A stretch of DNA of 64,000 bases from contig NZ_JAMZEB010000002.1 in the NCBI RefSeq assembly GCF_024172165.1, positions 3,989,501 through 4,053,500 of the forward strand, in the 5' to 3' direction. Shown piece after piece: positions 49,583-56,868 of the stretch. Under the pieces are notes generated by a model that was not told the origin of the DNA, searched no databases, and saw nothing but the letters and a program-made list of their open reading frames with translations. The first letter of the stretch is position 1. The number at the start of each line of letters is the position of its first letter. The position numbers were made by a program, and so were the translations under genes. The stretch comes from Nonomuraea thailandensis (lineage in GTDB: Bacteria; Actinomycetota; Actinomycetes; Streptosporangiales; Streptosporangiaceae).

Positions 49583-52042
49583 ATGGGGTGCGAGACCATC
49601 GAAGTGGTGGGGGCCCGCACCAACAACCTGCGCGACGTGTCCGTCAGCATCCCCAAAGGGTGGCTCACCGCCTTCACCGGAGTGAGCGGCAGCGGCAAGA
49701 CCTCGCTGGCCATCGACACCCTGCACAACGAGGCCCAACTGCGCTACCTCGAAGGCCTCTCGCCGTTCGTCCGGCAGTACATCACCCAGCGCAACCGGCC
49801 GAAGGTCGACCGCATCCTGGGACTCGGCGCCACACTCGCGGTCGACCAACGCCGCCTCAACCGCAACCCCCGCTCCACCGTCGCGACGATCACCGGCATC
49901 GACGGGCACCTGGGCCTGCTGTACTCGCGCCTCCCGGCCATCGGCGCCGACCCGGCCGCGAACAACCTGACCACCGCCCATTTCGACCGCAACACACCCG
50001 AAGGAAGCTGTACGGACTGCCACGGCGTCGGCGGGCGCTGGCAGGCGCAGGAAGACCTGATCATCACCCACCCCGAGCTCCCGCTCTTCGAAGGAGCCTC
50101 ACCCTGGTACGCCAAATGGCGCTCAGGAGAGCACGCCTTCATCCCGGCGCTCGCCGGCAAACGCGGCGTGGACCTCACCCGGCCATGGCAGAGCCTGCCG
50201 GAGGAATTCCGCCACTGCGTGCTGCACGGCACCGGCGAGGAGAAGGTCGAGGCGACCGTCGACATGTCCAGCAAGAAGGAGACGGTCTCGGTCACCTACA
50301 CCTCCAGCCAGCCGCTACGAGGCGCCCTCGCCGAGGTGGAACGGGTGTTCCTCAACGCCCGGACCGCCACCGCCAAGCAGCGCTACCTGCCGTACATGCG
50401 CAAGCGGCCATGCGCCACCTGCGGCGGCAGCGGATACGACCACGCGGCCCGATCCGTGCGGCTCGCCGGGCTGACCTACCCCGACCTCCTCGACGTGGAC
50501 GTACGAGAGGTACGCGACTGGGCGACCCGCGTGACGCGCGACCTGCACACCCGGCAACGCGAGGTCGGCGAGCCGCTCCTGCAGGACCTCGGCCGCAGGC
50601 TCGGCATCCTCGACCGGCTCGGCCTGGCCCACCTCCAGCTGTCCCGGAGCGCGGCGACGCTGTCCGGAGGCGAGCTGCAACGAACCCGCCTCGCCGCGCA
50701 ACTCAGCACCGAACTGAGCGGAATCGTCTTCGTCCTCGACGAACCCGGCACCGGCCTGCACCCGGCGGACAAGGCCCACCTGCTCGGCATCGCCCTGGAG
50801 CTCCGCGAGGCCGGCAACACGGTGCTCCTCGTCGAGCACGACCCCGAACTCATCGCCCGAGCCGACTGGGTGATCGACCTGGGACCCGGCGCGGGCCGCC
50901 TCGGCGGCGAAGTCCTGGTGTCCGGCCCTCCCGCCGACGCCGCCGCCCACCCTGCCTCCCTGACCGGACGCTACCTGGCCGGCCGGGGACCACGGCTGCG
51001 CCGGCCCCACCGTCCGATCGGGCAGGACACCGGCTGGGTGGAGCTGCACGGCCTGCGCGCGCACAACGTGACCGCGGACCTGGTCCGCTTCCCCACCGGC
51101 CGGCTCACCTGCCTCACCGGCGTGAGCGGCAGCGGCAAGAGCAGCCTGCTCGGCGCACTCGCGACAAGCGTGCAAGCCGCCCTGAACGCGACCAGCACCG
51201 ACGCCGTGCGGCACGTGAGCGGCCTGGAGGGATTCGACTGGGTCGCCGTCGTCGACCAGGAACCGCTCGGGCGGACACCGCGCTCCAACCCGGCCACCTA
51301 CAGCAAGGCCTTCGACATCATCCGCAAGCTGTTCGCCGAGACCGGCCTGGCGCGCGGGCGCGGCGTCAACGCCTCCTGGTTCAGCTTCAACACCGCGGGC
51401 GGTGGCCGCTGCGAAACCTGCACCGGCTACGGCCGCAAGCTGGTCGACATGCACTTCCTGCCGGACGTGTGGGTGGTCTGCGACGCCTGCGAGGGCCGGC
51501 GCTACCGGCCGGAGGCCCTGGAGATCACCTATCAGGGGCTGGCCATCGACCAGGTGCTGGAGCTGACCGTGGCCGAGGCCGTGGAACGGTTCGCCCGGCC
51601 CCGGCAACTCGCGGAAACACTCGCGGCCCTGAACCACGTCGGGCTCGGCTACCTCCAGCTCGGGCAGAGCGCCACGGAGCTGTCCGGCGGCGAGGCGCAG
51701 CGGCTCAAACTGGCGTCCGCGATCCAGCGCGGCGCCACGGGCCGCAAGGCGGGCCTGGTCGTGCTCGACGAGCCCGTCTCGGGCCTGCACCCGTCCGACG
51801 TCCAGCGGGTGGTGGACGCGCTCGACATGTTGCTGGACTCGGGCAACACCGTCGTCGTCGCCGAGCACGACATCCCCGTCGCCGCGTCCGCGGACTGGGT
51901 GATCGACCTGGGTCCCGGAGCGGGCCCGGACGGAGGCGCGGTGATCGCGGAGGGCACCCCGGACACCGTCGCGACCGCGGGCACCCCCACAGCCGGGTTC
52001 TTCCGCCGGTACGCGGCGGGCCTGCCGCTCCTGGACGTGTGA
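49583..52042 (+). CDS. UvrA-like ABC ATPase (short UvrA2/DrrC-type excinuclease homologue)
   Basis: About 819 residues, shorter than canonical UvrA (~950). Tandem ABC modules: Walker A GVSGSGKTSL (~32) and GVSGSGKSSL (~512); signature motifs LSGGELQRTRLA (~359) and LSGGEAQRLKLA (~699); Walker B LDEPGTGLH and LDEPVSGLH. Zinc modules are visible: CTDCHGVGG, CATCGGSGYD and the CETCTGYG...CDACEGRRY pair. The shorter insertion regions suggest weak or no UvrB binding, as in UvrA2/DrrC-type proteins linked to resistance to DNA-binding drugs. The start is ambiguous: ATG 49583 was used; TTG 49553 (after AAGGA) would add 10 residues. It is convergent with an MFS exporter. Confidence 0.88.
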   Translation: MGCETIEVVGARTNNLRDVSVSIPKGWLTAFTGVSGSGKTSLAIDTLHNEAQLRYLEGLSPFVRQYITQRNRPKVDRILGLGATLAVDQRRLNRNPRSTVATITGIDGHLGLLYSRLPAIGADPAANNLTTAHFDRNTPEGSCTDCHGVGGRWQAQEDLIITHPELPLFEGASPWYAKWRSGEHAFIPALAGKRGVDLTRPWQSLPEEFRHCVLHGTGEEKVEATVDMSSKKETVSVTYTSSQPLRGALAEVERVFLNARTATAKQRYLPYMRKRPCATCGGSGYDHAARSVRLAGLTYPDLLDVDVREVRDWATRVTRDLHTRQREVGEPLLQDLGRRLGILDRLGLAHLQLSRSAATLSGGELQRTRLAAQLSTELSGIVFVLDEPGTGLHPADKAHLLGIALELREAGNTVLLVEHDPELIARADWVIDLGPGAGRLGGEVLVSGPPADAAAHPASLTGRYLAGRGPRLRRPHRPIGQDTGWVELHGLRAHNVTADLVRFPTGRLTCLTGVSGSGKSSLLGALATSVQAALNATSTDAVRHVSGLEGFDWVAVVDQEPLGRTPRSNPATYSKAFDIIRKLFAETGLARGRGVNASWFSFNTAGGGRCETCTGYGRKLVDMHFLPDVWVVCDACEGRRYRPEALEITYQGLAIDQVLELTVAEAVERFARPRQLAETLAALNHVGLGYLQLGQSATELSGGEAQRLKLASAIQRGATGRKAGLVVLDEPVSGLHPSDVQRVVDALDMLLDSGNTVVVAEHDIPVAASADWVIDLGPGAGPDGGAVIAEGTPDTVATAGTPTAGFFRRYAAGLPLLDV

Positions 52043-52074
52043 GCCCTCCGCGCCCTCCCCCTTGACGATGCAGA

Positions 52075-53301
52075 TCAGTCGTCGTGGGCGATGTGCATGA
52101 GCTGCCGCCACAGCAGCACCACGAACACCGCCGAACCCGCGAAGGCGAACCAGAAGGGAGCCGCCACACCGAACCGGGTGGCCAGGACACCGCCGATCAC
52201 CGAGCCGACCACCAGACCGGCGTACACGCAGATGGTGTTGACGCTGCCCACCCGGCCCTGCAGCTCGCGCGGCACCGCCCGCTGGCGGACGGTCACCGAG
52301 GTCGTCCCCCAGATGAACGCGTGCGCGCCGAACACCAGGAAGATCCCCCCGGCCACCCACGGCGAACGGGTCAGGGCCAGCCCCAGATGGGTGAGCGTCT
52401 CGATGACGAGCCCGATCCGCATCAGGGCTCCCAGGCTCACCCTGCGGGTGATGGCCCCGTACAGGCCGGTGCCGATCAGGCCGCCGATCCCGCCGAGGGT
52501 GGTCATCAGGCCGAAGCCGATGGCGCCGAGGCCGAGCTGTTCCTGGGTGTAGAGGACGAGAACCGACCAGGCCGCGCCGAACGTGAAGTTGAAGATCAGG
52601 ATGGTGAGCGCCAGCGTGCGGACCGCCGCGTGCCGGACGGTCCAGGTGAACCCGGCGACGAGCTCCCGGACGGTGTCGGGCGCGGGATCGCCGGCCTGCC
52701 GGCCGTGCGGCGGCAGCGTGATGCGGGAGACCAGGACCATCCCCGCCACCACCAGGAGCAGCTGGCTCGCGAACGGCCAGGTCAGGCCCAGGCCGAACAG
52801 CGCCGCGCCGATCGGCGGCCCGGCGAGCTGGTTGAGCGTGATGAAGCCCGTGCCCAGGCGGGCGTTGGCGATGACGAGATCGTCCTTGCTCACCATCATG
52901 GGAGTCAGCGTGGCCGTGGCGTTGTCGGCGAACACCTCGGCGATCGACCGGAGCGTGAGCGCCACCAGCGCCGTCGCCACGGTCACGGTGCCGGTCACCA
53001 TGAGCGCGACGAGCGCCGCCAGCACCACCGCGCGCACCGCGTTCGCGACGAGCACGATGCCGCGCCGGTCGTAGCGGTCCGACAACACGCCCGCGTACAG
53101 GCCGAACACCAGCGGGGGCGCCCAGCTCACCAGGGCCGCCAGCGAGATCAGCAGCGGGTCGCGGGTCAACGTCGCGATCAGCAGCGGGCCCGCCGCGGCC
53201 GCGACCCCGTCACCGAGATTCGTCAGCCAGCTCGACGCCAGCAACCACCGGAATCCTGCCCCCAGCCGGGCAGGGAGAACGCGCTCCACGACTGTAATCA
53301 C
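52075..53301 (-). CDS. MFS multidrug-type exporter
   Basis: A 408-residue major facilitator with about 12 membrane helices and the loop 2-3 motif GVLSDRYDRRGIVLVANAVRA, of the DHA3-like group (FRWLLASSWLTNLGDGVAAAAGPLLIATLTRDP). It is probably proton-driven efflux. The frame is open to TTG 53340, but that TTG forms a -35-like TTGCCC, 18 bases before TATGGT (53316-53311). GTG 53301 lies 9 bases beyond the -10, so a leaderless start at GTG 53301 is preferred. It follows the two-component genes on the same strand and is convergent with the UvrA-like gene; an efflux/repair resistance pair is possible. Confidence 0.87.
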   Translation of the reverse strand: MITVVERVLPARLGAGFRWLLASSWLTNLGDGVAAAAGPLLIATLTRDPLLISLAALVSWAPPLVFGLYAGVLSDRYDRRGIVLVANAVRAVVLAALVALMVTGTVTVATALVALTLRSIAEVFADNATATLTPMMVSKDDLVIANARLGTGFITLNQLAGPPIGAALFGLGLTWPFASQLLLVVAGMVLVSRITLPPHGRQAGDPAPDTVRELVAGFTWTVRHAAVRTLALTILIFNFTFGAAWSVLVLYTQEQLGLGAIGFGLMTTLGGIGGLIGTGLYGAITRRVSLGALMRIGLVIETLTHLGLALTRSPWVAGGIFLVFGAHAFIWGTTSVTVRQRAVPRELQGRVGSVNTICVYAGLVVGSVIGGVLATRFGVAAPFWFAFAGSAVFVVLLWRQLMHIAHDD

Positions 53302-53310
53302 GAGCGCAAG

Positions 53311-53340
53311 ACCATATGTTTTCGCGATGTTGCGGGGCAA
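53311..53340 (-). promoter_or_regulatory. Promoter of MFS gene (TTGCCC-N18-TATGGT)
   Basis: On the minus strand TTGCCC (-35) and TATGGT (-10) are separated by 18 bases and followed 9 bases later by GTG 53301. This geometry implies a leaderless MFS transcript. Confidence 0.5.
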
Positions 53341-53386
53341 CGCGTTTTTCGCCCCGCCCGCCCACCGCTTCTCCCTGCCGTCCGGG

Positions 53387-54010
53387 TCAGGGGAGCCTGA
53401 TCAGGCGCCGCTCCACGGCGGCGGTGACGGCGGCGGTACGCGTGTCCACGCCGAGCTTGCCGTAGATGTGCACCAGGTGGGTCTTGACCGTCGCCTCGGT
53501 GATGAACAGCCGCCTGGCGATCTCGCGGTTGCCCGCGCCGCTCGCCAGCAGCTCCAGGATCTCCACCTCCCGTACGCTCAGCGCCGGGCCGGGGTCGCGC
53601 AGCCGCCGCATCATCCGCGCCGCCACCTTGGCCGACAGCACGCTCTCGCCCCTGGCCGCGGCCCGGACGCCCTGGAACAGCTCCTCCGGCGGGCACACCT
53701 TGAGCAGGTACCCGGTGGCGCCCGCGGCCACGGCGCGCATGACGTCCGCGTCGGTCTCGTACGTCGTCAGGACCAGGACCTGCGGCGGCGAGGGCAGCGC
53801 CCGGATCCGCCGGGTGGCCTCGACCCCGTCGACGCCGTCGCCGAGCTGCAGGTCCATGAGCACGACGTCGGGCCGGCGCTCGGCGATCCCGCTCAGCGCC
53901 TCGTCGGCGCCGGACGCCTCGCCGACGACCTCGATGTCGTCCTCGCCGCCGAGCAGCGCCACCAGGCCCGCCCGGACGACCGGATGGTCGTCCACCAGGA
54001 ACAGCCTCAC
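53387..54010 (-). CDS. NarL/LuxR-family response regulator (SenR-like)
   Basis: A 207-residue response regulator: LFLVDDHPVVRAGL, the phospho-acceptor in VVLMDLQLGDGVDGVEATRRIR, VLTTYETD and the lysine in GYLLKVCPPEE. The LuxR HTH reads LSVREVEILELLASGAGNREIARRLFITEATVKTHLVHIYGKLGVDTRTAA. Start GTG 54010 overlaps the kinase stop (GTGA), giving translational coupling. Together with the kinase and the divergent HbpS-like protein it resembles the SenR regulator of the Streptomyces heme/redox-sensing system. The assignment rests on context plus domain type. Confidence 0.9.
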   Translation of the reverse strand: MRLFLVDDHPVVRAGLVALLGGEDDIEVVGEASGADEALSGIAERRPDVVLMDLQLGDGVDGVEATRRIRALPSPPQVLVLTTYETDADVMRAVAAGATGYLLKVCPPEELFQGVRAAARGESVLSAKVAARMMRRLRDPGPALSVREVEILELLASGAGNREIARRLFITEATVKTHLVHIYGKLGVDTRTAAVTAAVERRLIRLP

Positions 54011-55260
54011 CGCGCCCCCTCCTCCAGCGGGCGCACGGGCATCCCGGCCGCCTCCGCCTCGGGCGGGCGCACGGGCACTCCGGCCGCCCCCTCCTCCGGC
54101 AGGCGCACGGGGACCTTGGCCGCGACCGCCGTGCCCTCGCCCGGCGCGCATTCCACGATCAGGACGCCGCGCACCTCGTCCAGCCGGTCGCGCATCGCGC
54201 GCAGGCCGTATCCGCGCCCGGGAGCGGGGGCCGGCTCGGCGAACCCCGTCCCGTCGTCGAAGACGTCCAGCGTGACCTCGCCGTCCAGGTAGGACAGGGT
54301 CACCGTGGCGCTCGCGGCGCCCGCGTGGTCGCGGACGTTGGCCAGCGCGCCCTGCGCCACGCGCAGCAGCGCCGTCTGCACTTCGGGCTCCAGCGGGTAC
54401 TGCTCGCCCTCCAGCCTCAGCCGCACGCGCGGCCCGCCGCCGTCACCGCTGCCGTCGCCGTCGCTGCTCGCGCACAGGCGGGCGAGCGCCTCCGGCAGCG
54501 TGCCGCCGTCCAGGCCCGGCGGCCGGAGGTCGCGGACGAACCGGCGGGCCTCGTCGAGGTTCTCCGCGGCGGCCGTGGCGGCCCGCCGTACGTGGGCGCG
54601 GGCGAGCCCCGGGTCGGTGGCCCAGACGCGGTCGGCGGCCTGCAGCAGGATGCCCATGCTGGTCAGCCCCTGCGCGAGCGTGTCGTGGATCTCCCGGGCC
54701 AGCCGCTCGCGCTCCTCCAGCACGCCGGTGCGGTGCCGCGAGGCGGCCAGCGTCTCCCGGGCGGCGATCAGGTCGTCGATGAGCAGCTGGCGGGCGGCGC
54801 TCTCGCGCTGGAGCTCCCAGAACGTCACCGCCGTCATGGCGGCGATCCCGATGGGCGCGAGGATCAGGCTCGGGTCGATCTCCTGGGCGATCTTGGTCTG
54901 GGCCACGATCACCACCAGGGTGAGCGCCGCCGCGGCCACCGCGAACGCGCGCGCGTTCAGCAACCTCAGGCACAGGAAGAGCAGCGGCACCGCGCACCAG
55001 CTGAACGACGGCGCGAGCACCACCAGCCCCAGCCAGAGCGCCGCCACGCAGCCGAGCCAGACCAGCCTCCCGCGCCCGAGCCGGCTCCACGACACCATGC
55101 CCGCCAGGTACGCCAGGGCGAGGACCGCGCAGACGACCAGCGCCGTCACGGTCTGCGCGACCATGCCGTGCCGGGACACCAGCCTCCAGGCCGAGGCGGC
55201 CAGCAGCAGGTAGAAGCCCGCATGCATGGCCCAGTTGAGCCAGACGCGCTCCCTCATCAT
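54007..55260 (-). CDS. NarL-type sensor histidine kinase (SenS-like)
   Basis: A 417-residue kinase. About five or six membrane helices fill residues 1-150 (AMHAGFYLLLAASAW; VTALVVCAVLALAYLAGMV; LVWLGCVAALWLGLVVL; AFAVAAAALTLVVIVAQ). The HisKA_3 site is in ERLAREIHDTLAQGLTSMGILLQ (~190), then an HATPase (LLRVAQGALANVRDHAGA; GRGYGLRAMRDRLDEV). The C-terminus carries a repeated PVRPPEE(A)-type tail. ATG 55260 or the adjacent ATG follows GGGGAGG. It is divergent from a secreted HbpS/GlcG protein across a 205-base region containing a perfect 18-bp palindrome. This is the arrangement expected for a SenS-type kinase that reads an extracellular heme-binding partner. Confidence 0.88.
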   Translation of the reverse strand: MMRERVWLNWAMHAGFYLLLAASAWRLVSRHGMVAQTVTALVVCAVLALAYLAGMVSWSRLGRGRLVWLGCVAALWLGLVVLAPSFSWCAVPLLFLCLRLLNARAFAVAAAALTLVVIVAQTKIAQEIDPSLILAPIGIAAMTAVTFWELQRESAARQLLIDDLIAARETLAASRHRTGVLEERERLAREIHDTLAQGLTSMGILLQAADRVWATDPGLARAHVRRAATAAAENLDEARRFVRDLRPPGLDGGTLPEALARLCASSDGDGSGDGGGPRVRLRLEGEQYPLEPEVQTALLRVAQGALANVRDHAGAASATVTLSYLDGEVTLDVFDDGTGFAEPAPAPGRGYGLRAMRDRLDEVRGVLIVECAPGEGTAVAAKVPVRLPEEGAAGVPVRPPEAEAAGMPVRPLEEGAR

Positions 55261-55326
55261 CCTCCCCGTCCGTTCTGCCCCGACCTTATGCAGTGCCGGT
55301 GACCGGCCGGACCGGGACGGCGGCAC

Positions 55327-55344
55327 ATCAACCGATCGGTTGAT
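55327..55344. promoter_or_regulatory. Perfect 18-bp palindrome between kinase and HbpS-like genes
   Basis: ATCAACCGATCGGTTGAT is fully self-complementary and lies in the divergent promoter region, 67 bases from the kinase start and 121 from the HbpS-like start. It is the best operator candidate in the window, most likely for the LuxR-type regulator encoded next to it. Confidence 0.65.
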
Positions 55345-55465
55345 CGGCGGCTCAACCCCTTGACGCCGCCGGGTCGCCCGTGCTCCCGATGCCGCGCGGC
55401 GTTGCCACTGAAAGGCTTTGACCTGCTCGAACACCTCTCGTGAAACCTGACGAACGGAAGAGACG

Positions 55466-56053
55466 ATGACCGGTTCCCGCCGCATCCGCCTGATCGCCGC
55501 CGGCCCGCTCGCGGGCCTCGCCCTCCTGGGCGCGGCTCTCGGCCCCGCCGCCGCCGAGGCGTCCGCACCCGTCGCGCGCACCGCCGCCGAGGCGGCCCCC
55601 GCCGCGTCCGTACGGGACTCGCGCGCCGCCCAGCCGGTCGTCCGGACCGACGTGCTGTCGGCGAGCGCCGCCCTGGAGATCGCCGAGGCGGCGATGCAGG
55701 AGGCCGCCAGGCAGAAGCAGCGCGTCACCGTCGTGATCGTCGACCGTTCGGGCGCGACCCGGCTGGTGGTCAAGGGCGACGGCGCCGGCCCGCAGACCGA
55801 GGAGTCGGCCAGGCGCAAGGCGTTCACGGCCGTCTCCTTCGGCCGGGCGACCAGCGAGCTCGCCAAGGGCCTGAACGGGGGCGGCCCGACCATCGCCGAC
55901 ATCCCCGGTACGCTCTTCCTCGGCGGCGGAGTTCCCGTCGCCTCCGGGGGCGCGCCCGTGGCGGGCATCGGCGTCGGCGGGGCGCCGAGCGGCGACATCG
56001 ACGAGGCCATCGCCCGCGCCGGTCTCAAGGCGGTCGCGGACCGGCTGCGATGA
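55466..56053 (+). CDS. Secreted HbpS/GlcG-family heme-binding protein
   Basis: A 195-residue secreted protein. It has a Sec-type signal (RRIRLIAAGPLAGLALLGAALGPAAAEA), a short Ala-rich linker and the GlcG/HbpS fold (LSASAALEIAEAAMQEAARQKQRVTVVIVDRSGATRLVVKGDGAGPQTEESARRKAFTAVSF; PTIADIPGTLFLGGGVPVASGGAPVAGIGVGGAPSGDIDEAIARAGL). Family knowledge: Streptomyces HbpS forms octamers that bind heme and iron and modulate the SenS kinase under redox stress. GGAAGAGACG precedes ATG. The divergent kinase/regulator pair supports the same role here. An ankyrin lipoprotein gene follows after 82 bases. Confidence 0.87.
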   Translation: MTGSRRIRLIAAGPLAGLALLGAALGPAAAEASAPVARTAAEAAPAASVRDSRAAQPVVRTDVLSASAALEIAEAAMQEAARQKQRVTVVIVDRSGATRLVVKGDGAGPQTEESARRKAFTAVSFGRATSELAKGLNGGGPTIADIPGTLFLGGGVPVASGGAPVAGIGVGGAPSGDIDEAIARAGLKAVADRLR

Positions 56054-56084
56054 GAGGCTCGCCGGAGCCGGAGCCGGAGATGCG

Positions 56085-56126
56085 TTCGGGTTCGGGTTCG
56101 GGTTCGGGTTCGCGTTCGGGTTCGGA
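56085..56126 (+). repeat. Seven-copy TTCGGG hexanucleotide repeat
   Basis: Seven tandem TTCGGG units (two imperfect: TTCGCG, TTCGGA) fill most of the gap between the HbpS-like stop and the TTG start of the ankyrin lipoprotein, ending right at its GGAGGAG ribosome binding site. Copy-number change here would alter the intercistronic spacer. Confidence 0.85.
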
Positions 56127-56135
56127 GGAGCGGCG

Positions 56136-56858
56136 TTGAGGGCGGCGGGGCAGGGCAGGCCGGGGCGCAGGCTCGTCCTTACCTCCTTGCTCGGCCCGGT
56201 GCTCGGATCGGTGCTCGGATCGGTGCTCGCCGCATGCGGCCGCCGCGAGGCGGAAGGAGAAGCTGTGCTGAACGAGGAACTGCTGGCAGCCGCGGCACGA
56301 GGGGATGCCGCCGCCGTCCGGGACGCGCTGCAGTCCGGGGCGGAGATCGAGGCCCGCGACGCCCAGCGCCGCACGGCGCTCCTGCTCGCCGCCGCGGCCG
56401 ACCACGTCGAGGCGGCCGGGGTGCTGGTGGAGGCCGGCGCCGACCCCGACGCGCAGGACGCCCGCCAGGACACGCCCTGGCTGGTCACCGGTGTCACCGG
56501 CAGCGTCGCCATGCTGCGCGTGCTCCTGCCGGCCGGGCCCGACCTGACCGTGCGCAACCGCTACGGAGGCGTCTCCCTCATCCCGGCCTGCGAGCGGGGG
56601 CACGTCGAGTACGTCCGCGAGGTGCTGAAGACCGGGATCGACGTGAACCACGTCAACGACCTCGGCTGGACCGGCCTGCTGGAGGCCGTCATCCTCGGCG
56701 ACGGCGGCGGGCCGCACCAGGAGATCGTGCGCCTGCTGATCGCCGCGGGCGCCGAGGTGAACCTCGCCGACCGCGACGGGGTGACGCCGCTCGCCCACGC
56801 GCTCGCCAAGGGCCAGACCGAGGTGGCCGCGCTGCTGCGCGCCGCCGGAGGCCGCTGA
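56136..56858 (+). CDS. Ankyrin-repeat lipoprotein
   Basis: A 240-residue protein starting at TTG 56136 (GGAGGAG, 5-base spacing). The signal RRLVLTSLLGPVLGSVLGSVLAAC ends in a lipobox-like LAAC, so lipid attachment at that cysteine is expected. The repeated GSVL reflects a short DNA repeat (GTGCTCGGATCG). The mature part is about five ankyrin repeats (AAAARGDAAAVRDALQSGAEIEARDAQRRTALLLAA; ADHVEAAGVLVEAGADPDAQDARQDTPWL; GHVEYVREVLKTGIDVNHVNDLGWTGLLEAV; IVRLLIAAGAEVNLADRDGVTPLAHAL). It is probably an extracytoplasmic protein-binding module, in the same operon as the HbpS-like protein. Confidence 0.85.
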   Translation: MRAAGQGRPGRRLVLTSLLGPVLGSVLGSVLAACGRREAEGEAVLNEELLAAAARGDAAAVRDALQSGAEIEARDAQRRTALLLAAAADHVEAAGVLVEAGADPDAQDARQDTPWLVTGVTGSVAMLRVLLPAGPDLTVRNRYGGVSLIPACERGHVEYVREVLKTGIDVNHVNDLGWTGLLEAVILGDGGGPHQEIVRLLIAAGAEVNLADRDGVTPLAHALAKGQTEVAALLRAAGGR

Positions 56859-56868
56859 CCTCCGGCTG

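Noticed and set aside
52075..53301. MFS exporter as the missing lasso transporter
   Set aside because: It lies about 19 kb away behind unrelated genes, and lasso exporters are normally ABC proteins encoded next to the precursor.
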